NCBI GenBank assembly: GCA_024280135.1
Contig: JAJRQS010000332.1
Coordinates: 1-11,614, forward strand
Origin: Bacteroidota bacterium
GTDB taxonomy: Bacteria; Bacteroidota; Bacteroidia; Chitinophagales; Saprospiraceae
Direction: 5' to 3'
DNA: 11,614 nt
Positions 1 to 6,565 of the stretch are shown here, piece by piece. Under the pieces are notes generated by a model. It was not told where the DNA came from. It did not search any database and saw only the letters and a program-made list of their open reading frames with translations. Both the position numbers and the translations under genes were made by a program. Within the stretch, counting starts at the first letter, position 1. The number at the start of each line of letters is the position of its first letter.

Positions 1-1056
1 GATGACCCGCCAGATTCTCGCATCATAGGGTTTTAGAAATGCTGCCGAAAAATCATTGGCTGCAATACATTTTTCTACTTGTTCGGCTGCAAAAACCCCA
101 CTATAAAATGCATGTCCAATACCTTCACCCGAAAGGGGATCTATTAAATATCCAGCGTCTCCTGTAAGGATATAATTATCACCAGTTAATGGATATTGCT
201 TAGAACCAAATGGCAACCCAAATCCTTTCCAAGGCCCTTCCTGCTCCGCTTCCGCAAAACGTTCTTTTAGCCCAGGATGATTTTGTAATAACTCTTCGAT
301 TGTCCTTTTCAAATTGACTTTTCGGTCATTGATAAAGTCAGTCCGCATCCCAATGCCAATATTTGCTGTATTATTGGGCAATGGAAATATCCACAAATAG
401 CCAGGTGTAATAGATTTCAAATAATGAATCTCTATGAAATCATGTTCACAGCCTTTGACATTTTTAAAATAAGCCCGTACTGACCCGGCATAGTGGGCAT
501 CATCTTTTTCTAACCCACCGATTTCACGAGAAAATTTGGATTGTGCCCCAGAAGCATCTATGACCATTTTGGCTTGAATGCGTAGCCCTGTTTTAGGGGC
601 AAATAACTCAAACCCATCTGCAATTCTTTTTTGTTGGGTAATAGGTGTTTTTTCAAAAAATTGAACATGACCACATTGCTTGACCTCTTCTGCAAGGAAA
701 TTATCAAAATCCATTCTCCTTGCGGTAAACGAAGGGGGCATTTCTTCTCCAAAATGAGTAGAAGGCTTAAAGGGTAAATCAAAATGCCGATTTTTGGATG
801 GCAAAGCCACTCGAATACCATTGATCCCTTTCTTCCAATCAGCTGCATAGAAACGCTTTAGAAGTTCGGGATCTATCCGCTTTAAATTGACCATCACTTT
901 ACCACTTAAAGCATCACCGCAGATCTTGTCTCTAGGAAATTGTGCCTTTTCGACCAAGATGCTCTTGATGCCTAGTCTGTCCAGTTTTAGTGCAGCAGCA
1001 CAACCTGCAGGCCCTGCTCCGATGATGCAGACTGTTGTTTTAAGTAGTTGTTCCAT
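1..1056 (-). CDS. Geranylgeranyl-reductase-family FAD-dependent oxidoreductase (C-terminus cut by window edge)
   Basis: Reading the minus strand from the ATG at 1056-1054 gives 352 uninterrupted codons that run off the left edge. The N-terminus has the FAD-binding Rossmann motif GAGPAG (residues 13-18), with an acidic residue, E36, at the end of the second strand. The segment DKICGDALSG (43-52) is typical of the geranylgeranyl reductase/FixC-like group. DASG (167-170) and the long C-terminal FAD motif GDAGYLIDPLSGEGIGHA (299-316) follow. Family members reduce isoprenoid double bonds or act as FAD monooxygenase-like enzymes; the substrate cannot be assigned here. The start fits because the Rossmann fold begins directly after it, and the upstream ATG at 1066 meets a stop after two codons. 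The gene begins 25 bp after the receptor gene ends and probably shares its mRNA. Family assignment is firm, function open. Confidence 0.9.
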   Translation of the reverse strand, partial: MEQLLKTTVCIIGAGPAGCAAALKLDRLGIKSILVEKAQFPRDKICGDALSGKVMVNLKRIDPELLKRFYAADWKKGINGIRVALPSKNRHFDLPFKPSTHFGEEMPPSFTARRMDFDNFLAEEVKQCGHVQFFEKTPITQQKRIADGFELFAPKTGLRIQAKMVIDASGAQSKFSREIGGLEKDDAHYAGSVRAYFKNVKGCEHDFIEIHYLKSITPGYLWIFPLPNNTANIGIGMRTDFINDRKVNLKRTIEELLQNHPGLKERFAEAEQEGPWKGFGLPFGSKQYPLTGDNYILTGDAGYLIDPLSGEGIGHAFYSGVFAAEQVEKCIAANDFSAAFLKPYDARIWRVI

Positions 1057-1081
1057 TTATTATTTGTCCATCACTTTTGAG

Positions 1082-2950
1082 TTAAAAGAAGTCGAAATGA
1101 ATCCCTATTTCAAACCCAAGACCAGGCATTGGACGAAATTGAATGATTTGGTACGGTCGATTCCATAAGTTATTGACTTTGAACCTAACAAGACCCTTTG
1201 TCCATTTGTTTTTAAATGTGTAACCCAACTGTAGGTTTTGTACAAAAAAACTAGCTACATATTTGCTGTTATCTGTGGTGACAGGGCGTTTGCTGACAAA
1301 ATATTGCTCACTTAAAAAAGACCAGCTTTGATAACCCAAGTTAATCATACCGTTAAGCTTGTGTCGGGGTACATACAATAGTTGTTTGCCCTGCTCAAAT
1401 CCGTCTGCTAGATTAATCGTTTTGACGAAAGTATAATAGAGGTTACTTTTAAAAGTAAAGGGCTTGCGCAAAAGAGCATATTTGATAGAGGACTCTATTC
1501 CTTTTGATTGCACTTTTAATTTGTTACTAGGTCGCCATATTCCCTGACTGTTTGGCGCCCAGAGTATCCAATTATCGATGTTTAGTAAAAAAGAAGTTGC
1601 ATTAAAATGCCAGTGACTTTTGGCGTATGGACTATTTTCAAAGGAAAAACTCATCTCGCCTTGATACCCAACTTCATCTTTCAAATCGGGTACGCCAAGC
1701 CCTTTCCAAAATAAATCATTAAAAGTAGGGCGGTGAAAATGTCTGCCTATTTTGCCTTTCAATTGTAAGGGTAGGGCGGCAGTAGGATTTGTTAACCACT
1801 CTCCAGCAAGAGTAAAAATGGGCGTGATTATTTCAAAGTTTTTAATCTCTAATCTACCTTGTCCAGATAACTTTATGTCCTTGTATAGTAAATAGTTATC
1901 TGCAACAGATAAGGCTGAAATATGTCGCTGGTGTTTTGAACCATAGCCATCAGCATCAGCCTGCTCAAAAGCTTCATATAGCCCAAGTTGAAGCTGGTGA
2001 TGTTTCAATTTTAGGGATAGTCTAGAATCGATGATTTGCTTTGAGGTAGCCGTAAAATCATGTAAAGCGTCGTTCTGAAAAGTAAGTTGCTCATTGATAT
2101 GGGCGATTTTTGTCCGCAAGGATGACTTAGCATTCAAGCTATAAATCCAATCTGCCAAAAAACGGTGTGCTTGATCGCTTTGAAGCGCATGGTCGTTAGC
2201 TGCGGTCATGGACGGTGGAATCTCCCGATTAGCATTTGTGAGCCAATAATGAAATTGAAGGGTATTCTTTTTGCCTAAGGTAAATTGGATGTTTTGACGA
2301 AATTGCAAAACTTGATAACCATTGTTGATTTGTTTGACCAAGGGTTTTTGAACAGAAGAAGTATTGATGAATGGAAAGTCATTTTTTCCTTTTTGATAAG
2401 AAGCAGTAGTGTGACTCGTCCATTTCTTTTGGCTATAGTTCAAGCCCCCTTGAAAACGATAGTTGTGAAAACGCCCTAGAGTCCCACCCAAAGAGATCTT
2501 GTTTTTTTTGCGAAAGCGAGTATCCAATCTAACCAAACCGCCCAAATAGCCCGATCCAGCCATCGCACTATTGCCACCTGCGATATATACGATATCATCT
2601 GTCGTGGGAATCAAACTGAGATCTACTTGTCCATGAGTCATGCCTTGGATGTTGATGCCATTCCAAGCGACACCCAGATGGCTGGCACCCGTCCCCCTTG
2701 CAGACGCGGTCTGTAATACACCCGGTCCATACTGCTTTATGTTGATGGGGGTTTCTAATGCCAGGGCGGTACCTGCGCTTTGATTAGTAGATCGAACTGG
2801 ATATACTTGCGAGCCGATTGATTCCAATACAAATCGATTAGACTTAACTATAATAGAATCAATATAAATCGTTGATATACTGTCTTGTGCGTTGGAATAA
2901 AGAAAGGATAATATAAATAAAAATATTAACCCAGACCTTCTTTTAAACAT
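1082..2950 (-). CDS. BtuB-like TonB-dependent outer-membrane receptor
   Basis: 622 residues from the ATG at 2950-2948. The frame stays open to a further ATG at 2977, but starting at 2950 puts a clean signal peptide at the N-terminus (positive MFKRR, a hydrophobic run, SNA|Q near residues 19-22). Next comes a TonB-box-like DSIIVKSNRF (31-40), resembling the start of the vitamin B12 receptor BtuB, then a plug domain (about 45-145) containing RGTGASHLGVAWNG and GQVDLSLIP. The rest is a beta-barrel ending in the aromatic FDFF, as expected for outer-membrane insertion. The length is close to BtuB and far below SusC-type receptors; no carboxypeptidase-like N-terminal domain is present. It would import a scarce ligand such as a cobalamin or metal chelate using TonB energy. 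No SusD partner or riboswitch is visible, so the ligand is unassigned. Its first 8 bases overlap the end of ychF. Confidence 0.9.
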   Translation of the reverse strand: MFKRRSGLIFLFILSFLYSNAQDSISTIYIDSIIVKSNRFVLESIGSQVYPVRSTNQSAGTALALETPINIKQYGPGVLQTASARGTGASHLGVAWNGINIQGMTHGQVDLSLIPTTDDIVYIAGGNSAMAGSGYLGGLVRLDTRFRKKNKISLGGTLGRFHNYRFQGGLNYSQKKWTSHTTASYQKGKNDFPFINTSSVQKPLVKQINNGYQVLQFRQNIQFTLGKKNTLQFHYWLTNANREIPPSMTAANDHALQSDQAHRFLADWIYSLNAKSSLRTKIAHINEQLTFQNDALHDFTATSKQIIDSRLSLKLKHHQLQLGLYEAFEQADADGYGSKHQRHISALSVADNYLLYKDIKLSGQGRLEIKNFEIITPIFTLAGEWLTNPTAALPLQLKGKIGRHFHRPTFNDLFWKGLGVPDLKDEVGYQGEMSFSFENSPYAKSHWHFNATSFLLNIDNWILWAPNSQGIWRPSNKLKVQSKGIESSIKYALLRKPFTFKSNLYYTFVKTINLADGFEQGKQLLYVPRHKLNGMINLGYQSWSFLSEQYFVSKRPVTTDNSKYVASFFVQNLQLGYTFKNKWTKGLVRFKVNNLWNRPYQIIQFRPMPGLGFEIGIHFDFF

Positions 2951-4046
2951 TGAATAAGAAGTGCATAATGTCTCCATCTTGAACCTTGTATTCTTTTCCT
3001 TGTACGCCTAGTTTGCCCGCTTCTCGAACAGCTGATTCAGAACCCAAACTAACAAAGTCATCGTACTTCATGACCTCTGCACGAATGAATCCTTTCTCGA
3101 AATCAGTGTGAATAGCAGCTGCTGCTTTCGGGGCAGGAGCATCTTTCAAAACCGTCCAAGCACGCACTTCTTTTACACCGACAGTAAAGTAAGTAATCAA
3201 ATTGAGTAGCTTATAGCTGGCTTGAATAACTAGGTTGACGCCAGGTTCTTCCAAGCCCATCATTTCTAGAAATTCATCCCGTTCCTCTTTGCTGTCCATG
3301 TCAGCGATGTCAGCTTCAATGGCAGCTGACACCATGATTAACTCTGCGTTTTCCCCTTCAATAGCCTTTTCCAAAGCTTTAACCATGTCATTTCCTTCGT
3401 GGACAGAGGCTTCGTCAACATTACACACATATAGGATGGGTTTAGCTGTCAGTAAACTTAGCTCTTTTAGTAGGGTAATGTATTCTTCTTTCTCTTGGGT
3501 GTCAAAAGACCTTGCTGGCTTTCCCGCTTCCATGTGCTCCAATAGCGCCGTAATGTTTTCTAAGGCTTTAACGGCAGCTTTATCCCCTCCTTTGGCGTCT
3601 TTTTTAGCCTTTTGAACCCGTTTTTCTACGGTCTCTAAGTCTTTCAACAATAGTTCATAGTCGATTATCTCTTTGTCTCGCACGGGATCTACATTGCCAT
3701 CCACGTGAATGACATTATCATCCACAAAACAGCGAACGACATGAATGATGGCATCTACGGTACGAATATTCCCTAAAAACTGGTTGCCCAACCCTTCTCC
3801 TTGTGCAGCCCCTTTAATCAGTCCGGCTATGTCCAAAATTTCAATAGTGGTCGGTAGGATTTTTTGAGGGTTCACTAAGCTTGCTAGCTTGTCCAATCTT
3901 GGATCTGGTACGGTGATGACCCCTAGATTTGGTTCTTTTGTTGCAAAAGGATAATTAGCTGCAAGTGCTTTTGCAGAAGTAAGTGCATTAAATAAGGTCG
4001 ATTTTCCTACATTCGGAAGACCAACGATGCCACATTGTAGAGCCAT
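2943..4046 (-). CDS. ychF: Redox-regulated ATPase/GTPase YchF (Ola1 family)
   Basis: 367 residues, full length for the family (about 363). Visible motifs are the P-loop GLPNVGKS (9-16), the Walker B/G3 segment DIAGLIKGA (72-80), the family's altered G4 motif NVDE (209-212), which lets YchF prefer ATP over GTP, a coiled-coil insertion (about 130-175), and a C-terminal TGS domain (about 283-367) with FIRAEVMKYDDF (320-331). YchF is a near-universal, ribosome-associated cytoplasmic nucleotidase linked to stress and translation control. The start codon is directly followed by ALQCGIVGLPN, which is the normal N-terminus. It diverges from waaA, with 69 bp between the two starts, and heads a probable operon with the TonB receptor gene, which it overlaps by 8 bp. 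No motif is missing. Confidence 0.98.
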   Translation of the reverse strand: MALQCGIVGLPNVGKSTLFNALTSAKALAANYPFATKEPNLGVITVPDPRLDKLASLVNPQKILPTTIEILDIAGLIKGAAQGEGLGNQFLGNIRTVDAIIHVVRCFVDDNVIHVDGNVDPVRDKEIIDYELLLKDLETVEKRVQKAKKDAKGGDKAAVKALENITALLEHMEAGKPARSFDTQEKEEYITLLKELSLLTAKPILYVCNVDEASVHEGNDMVKALEKAIEGENAELIMVSAAIEADIADMDSKEERDEFLEMMGLEEPGVNLVIQASYKLLNLITYFTVGVKEVRAWTVLKDAPAPKAAAAIHTDFEKGFIRAEVMKYDDFVSLGSESAVREAGKLGVQGKEYKVQDGDIMHFLFNV

Positions 4047-4074
4047 TTAGATTGGATTTAGTCAAAGAGAAGCG

Positions 4075-4082
4075 CAAAAGTA
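4075..4082 (-). promoter_or_regulatory. Bacteroidota -7 box of the ychF promoter
   Basis: On the minus strand this reads TACTTTTG, an exact match to the Bacteroidota -7 consensus TAnnTTTG. It would start transcription about 22-25 bases before the ychF ATG. No TTG-type -33 element is found at the usual spacing, so the call rests on the -7 box and its position. It is the left arm of the inverted repeat at 4073-4113. Confidence 0.6.
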
Positions 4083-4103
4083 CGACATCCCCCAAAATTA
4101 ATC

Positions 4104-4111
4104 TACTTTTG
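4104..4111 (+). promoter_or_regulatory. Bacteroidota -7 box of the waaA promoter
   Basis: TACTTTTG matches TAnnTTTG exactly. It ends 4 bases before the waaA ATG at 4116, so a transcript starting at the usual 5-7 bases downstream would begin at or within the start codon and be leaderless. No clear TTG -33 element is present 17-23 bases upstream. Confidence 0.6.
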
Positions 4112-4115
4112 CGGC

Positions 4116-5363
4116 ATGCTTCTGTATCGATTTTTTATTTCGACCTATTTTGCGGTCATTTGGTTGGCGAGTTTTTTCTCTCCCAAAGCTAAGTTGTGGG
4201 TGGAAGGTCGCCGATCTATATTGCCTTATTTGGAGAAAGAGATGAAAGGGGAAGAGGTGGTTTGGTTTCATTGTGCTTCTCTGGGAGAATTTGAGCAGGG
4301 ACGCCCACTGATGGAGCAAATGAAGGAAGATCATCCAGACGTGAAGATATTGTTGACTTTTTTCTCTCCTTCGGGTTATGAGATACGCAAGGACTATGAA
4401 GGGGCGGATTATGTATGTTATCTCCCAATGGATCGCCCAAAGGCCATTCGTCAATTTTTGACGCAAGTCCATCCCAAAATAGTCATTTTTATCAAATATG
4501 AATATTGGTTTTTGCTTTTGAAATCACTACATCAACGGCAAATTCCTGTGTTTTTTGTGTCGGCTATAGTCAAAAAGGGACATTATTTGACTAAATGGTA
4601 TTCCTTGCCCTTTCGGAAAATATTAAAGAAAGTAAAACATTTTTATGTGCAAGATGATTTTTCGCGTAAGCAATTTCAGGATATGGGCATCGAACAAGTG
4701 ACTGTTGCAGGAGACACGCGAGTGGATAGGGTCGTGTCGCTTGCGCAAAAAGCAAAGCCATTTCCTTTCGTCAAAAAGTGGGTCAAAAATCATCGTGTTT
4801 TCATTTGTGGAAGCACTTGGGAAAAGGATGAAGCATTGATTATTTCGAATCTTAAAAAGATTATTTCGCTAGGGTGGAAAGTGATTATTGCTCCGCATGA
4901 GGTCGGGCAAAAAAATATTATTCGCTTGCGCAAAAACATATCATTCGATACTTTCTTGTTATCTTCTTTATTGTCTGATAGTCAATCATTTAATGATAGT
5001 ATTTTAAATAAAAATATAATGATTGTAGATTCAATAGGGCAATTAAATTCCTTGTATCAATACGGGGATGTCGCCTATATAGGAGGCGGATTCACCACCT
5101 CGGGAATTCATAACACTTTGGAACCTGCGACTTTTGGATTGCCCTTATTATTTGGGCCCAATTATCGGGGGTTTGTAGAGGCGGAATATTTTGTTAAAAA
5201 CAAGGGCGCCTTTGTAGTTGAAGAGCATGATGAGGGGGGCATAGTAAGTAAAATAAAAGACCTGCATTGGCAAGAGCATGCGGGAAAAATAAACCAACAA
5301 TACATTAATCAGAGTAGCGGTGCTACAAAAAAAATAGCCTTAGGCTTGTATGAATACTTGTAA
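4116..5363 (+). CDS. waaA: 3-deoxy-D-manno-octulosonic acid (Kdo) transferase
   Basis: 415 residues, the usual GT30 length. WaaA (KdtA) transfers Kdo from CMP-Kdo to the lipid A precursor at the cytoplasmic face of the inner membrane. An N-terminal hydrophobic anchor spans about residues 4-21. The signature SLGEFEQGRP (55-64) contains E58, matching the catalytic Glu of the family. GDTRVDR (199-205), GSTW (232-235), APHE (259-262) and the donor-binding stretch YIGGGFTTSGIHNTLEP (321-337) with FGLPLLFGP (340-348) follow. The N-terminal LYRFF...PKAKLWVEGRR matches other Bacteroidota homologues, and an in-frame stop at 4059-4061 with no ATG in between supports the start despite the lack of a leader or Shine-Dalgarno site. 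How many Kdo units it adds cannot be told. The next gene also serves LPS core synthesis. Confidence 0.97.
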   Translation: MLLYRFFISTYFAVIWLASFFSPKAKLWVEGRRSILPYLEKEMKGEEVVWFHCASLGEFEQGRPLMEQMKEDHPDVKILLTFFSPSGYEIRKDYEGADYVCYLPMDRPKAIRQFLTQVHPKIVIFIKYEYWFLLLKSLHQRQIPVFFVSAIVKKGHYLTKWYSLPFRKILKKVKHFYVQDDFSRKQFQDMGIEQVTVAGDTRVDRVVSLAQKAKPFPFVKKWVKNHRVFICGSTWEKDEALIISNLKKIISLGWKVIIAPHEVGQKNIIRLRKNISFDTFLLSSLLSDSQSFNDSILNKNIMIVDSIGQLNSLYQYGDVAYIGGGFTTSGIHNTLEPATFGLPLLFGPNYRGFVEAEYFVKNKGAFVVEEHDEGGIVSKIKDLHWQEHAGKINQQYINQSSGATKKIALGLYEYL

Positions 5364-5388
5364 TTATATAAAATTTGGTTTATCTTTG
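5358..5388 (+). promoter_or_regulatory. Promoter P1 of the heptose kinase gene
   Basis: TTG (5358-5360), 20 bp, then TATCTTTG (5381-5388) is a complete Bacteroidota promoter (TTG-N20-TAnnTTTG). The -33 TTG is the last sense codon of waaA. The transcript would start near 5393-5395 and have a leader of about 84 bases before the kinase start. Confidence 0.75.
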
Positions 5389-5399
5389 TACCAACAACG

Positions 5400-5417
5400 C
5401 TTTCTCTCTCTAGAAAG
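5400..5417 (+). other. Small hairpin in the predicted heptose-kinase leader
   Basis: CTTTCT (5400-5405) pairs with AGAAAG (5412-5417) around a 6-base CTCTCT loop, a few bases after the predicted P1 start. The 6-bp stem is weak and has no T-run after it, so it is not a terminator. It could protect the mRNA 5' end or be chance. Confidence 0.3.
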
Positions 5418-5463
5418 GCATATCTTAAATTCAAAGTCTAGGTTTATTTTCAGAATTCCTTTA

Positions 5464-5471
5464 TATATTTG
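5464..5471 (+). promoter_or_regulatory. Possible second promoter P2 (-7 box) directly at the kinase start
   Basis: TATATTTG matches TAnnTTTG and ends 6 bases before the ATG at 5478. Transcription from here would give a leaderless mRNA. No clear -33 TTG is seen, and the region is AT-rich, so a chance match is more likely here than for P1. Confidence 0.4.
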
Positions 5472-5477
5472 CCATTA

Positions 5478-6443
5478 ATGAATATGATAAAGGAATTAGT
5501 TGCTCAATTTGAGCATCAGAAAATATTAGTAGTTGGGGATGTCATGATTGATACATACCTAATGGGTAAGGTTGATCGGATATCACCGGAGGCTCCTGTT
5601 CCTGTTGTTCTCCTACAAGGAGAGCAGCATAGATTAGGAGGAGCTGCAAATGTAGCGCTGAATATCGCGTCACTAGGTGGAGAAGTTGTTTTATGTTCGG
5701 TCATTGGAGATGACGAGAAAGGAGCCTTATTTAAAAGGTTAATGGACGCAGAACGGCTTAGCTTGAAAGGTGTACTTTCTTCTTCCACACGAAAAACGAC
5801 TACGAAAACTAGAGTGTTTGCTTCTGGTCAGCAATTATTGCGGCTAGATAGTGAGGACAAACACTTTTTGTCGAAAGACGAAGAGGAGGCTTTTTTGAAA
5901 CGGATAAAAGACATCTTGTCAAATGAATCTATAGATGTGATTCTTTTTCAAGATTACAATAAAGGGGTATTGACGGTGCGTATCATCAAAAAGTTGATTG
6001 AAGTAGCACGGTTAAATGGTATGCAAACAGTAGTAGATCCAAAGATGGATAATTTCTTTGCCTATAAAGGGGTCACACTCTTTAAACCGAATCTAAAAGA
6101 AATTAGTGAATCGATGGGTGTTCAGATTGCGCCTAGCAAAGAAGGGCTGGATCCGATAGTAGAAACATTGAAGTCTAAAATTGACTGCGATAAAATAATT
6201 GTAACACTCTCAGATAAAGGCATTTATGTTAGCGATGTTAATGAGTGTTATATAGTTGAGACTACGACAAAGTCAGTAGCAGATGTCAGCGGAGCAGGCG
6301 ATACGGTCATCAGTGTTTTGGCATTAGGACTAGCTGCGAAGGGTGATTTGAAGGACATTGCTAGGTTGTCCAATAAGGCTGCGGGTATTGTTTGCGGCAA
6401 GCTAGGCGTAGTACCCATTACTAGCGAAGAGTTAAAAAAATAA
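5478..6443 (+). CDS. hldA: D-glycero-beta-D-manno-heptose-7-phosphate kinase, stand-alone (RfaE domain I, PfkB family)
   Basis: 321 residues from ATG 5478. A TTG at 5469 and an ATG at 5484 are in frame; the TTG overlaps a -7 box and is less likely. The protein phosphorylates heptose 7-phosphate at C1 on the way to ADP-heptose for LPS core. Evidence: GDVMIDTY (20-27) followed by RISPEAPVPV (34-43), GGAANVALN (54-62), KTRVFASGQQLLRLD (110-124), DYNKGVL (159-165), DPK (187-189), LFKPNLKE (201-208), and the PfkB motif DVSGAGDTV (269-277) with catalytic base D275. The length equals only the kinase half of E. coli HldE; the protein stops where the nucleotidyltransferase domain would begin, so a separate HldC-type enzyme should be encoded elsewhere. 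Placement after waaA fits the pathway. A different PfkB sugar specificity cannot be ruled out, but the PEAPVPV motif is strong. Confidence 0.9.
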   Translation: MNMIKELVAQFEHQKILVVGDVMIDTYLMGKVDRISPEAPVPVVLLQGEQHRLGGAANVALNIASLGGEVVLCSVIGDDEKGALFKRLMDAERLSLKGVLSSSTRKTTTKTRVFASGQQLLRLDSEDKHFLSKDEEEAFLKRIKDILSNESIDVILFQDYNKGVLTVRIIKKLIEVARLNGMQTVVDPKMDNFFAYKGVTLFKPNLKEISESMGVQIAPSKEGLDPIVETLKSKIDCDKIIVTLSDKGIYVSDVNECYIVETTTKSVADVSGAGDTVISVLALGLAAKGDLKDIARLSNKAAGIVCGKLGVVPITSEELKK

Positions 6444-6514
6444 GTAGAATGTTCTCTATTAGACAATTCTGCAAAAAAGAATAACGTTTTCTAACTTATT
6501 CAATTTCATTGTTA

Positions 6515-6522
6515 TATCTTTG
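6515..6522 (+). promoter_or_regulatory. -7 box of the T9SS-protein gene
   Basis: TATCTTTG is identical to the kinase P1 -7 box and matches TAnnTTTG. It predicts a start near 6528 and a leader of about 38 bases. The -33 region (about 6490) has only AT-rich sequence with no exact TTG. The leader lacks a Shine-Dalgarno site, as is usual in this phylum. Confidence 0.6.
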
Positions 6523-6565
6523 GAATTGAAACAGACACAATTTTTTTCACAAAATCTAATTTCAC

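Larger units (their letters stand above)
4073..4113. repeat. Perfect 10-bp inverted repeat carrying two facing -7 boxes
   Basis: CGCAAAAGTA (4073-4082) and TACTTTTGCG (4104-4113) are exact reverse complements separated by 21 bp. Each arm contains a TAnnTTTG box, one pointing to ychF and one to waaA. The symmetry may simply reflect two good copies of an extended -7 element (TACTTTTGCG), or it could also serve a dimeric regulator. The sequence alone does not decide. Confidence 0.7.

Noticed and set aside
887..1168. Plus-strand open frame across the receptor/flavoenzyme junction
   Set aside because: It is antisense to two well-supported genes and their 25-bp spacer, with no family resemblance.
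2951..2977. Nine-codon N-terminal extension of the TonB receptor (ATG at 2977)
   Set aside because: It would place METLCTSYS before a complete signal peptide and deepen the overlap with ychF; the ATG at 2950 gives a normal signal sequence.
3235..3615. 126-codon open frame on the plus strand inside ychF
   Set aside because: It is antisense to the conserved ychF sequence and has a low-complexity Ser/Ala-rich translation; a shadow frame.
4098..4472. Minus-strand open frames opposite the start of waaA
   Set aside because: They run antisense to conserved GT30 codons and show no recognisable protein features.
6447..6475. Possible terminator after the heptose kinase gene (AGAAT...ATTCT)
   Set aside because: Only about 5 bp pair cleanly, with mismatches, and an A-run rather than a T-run follows; too weak to call.
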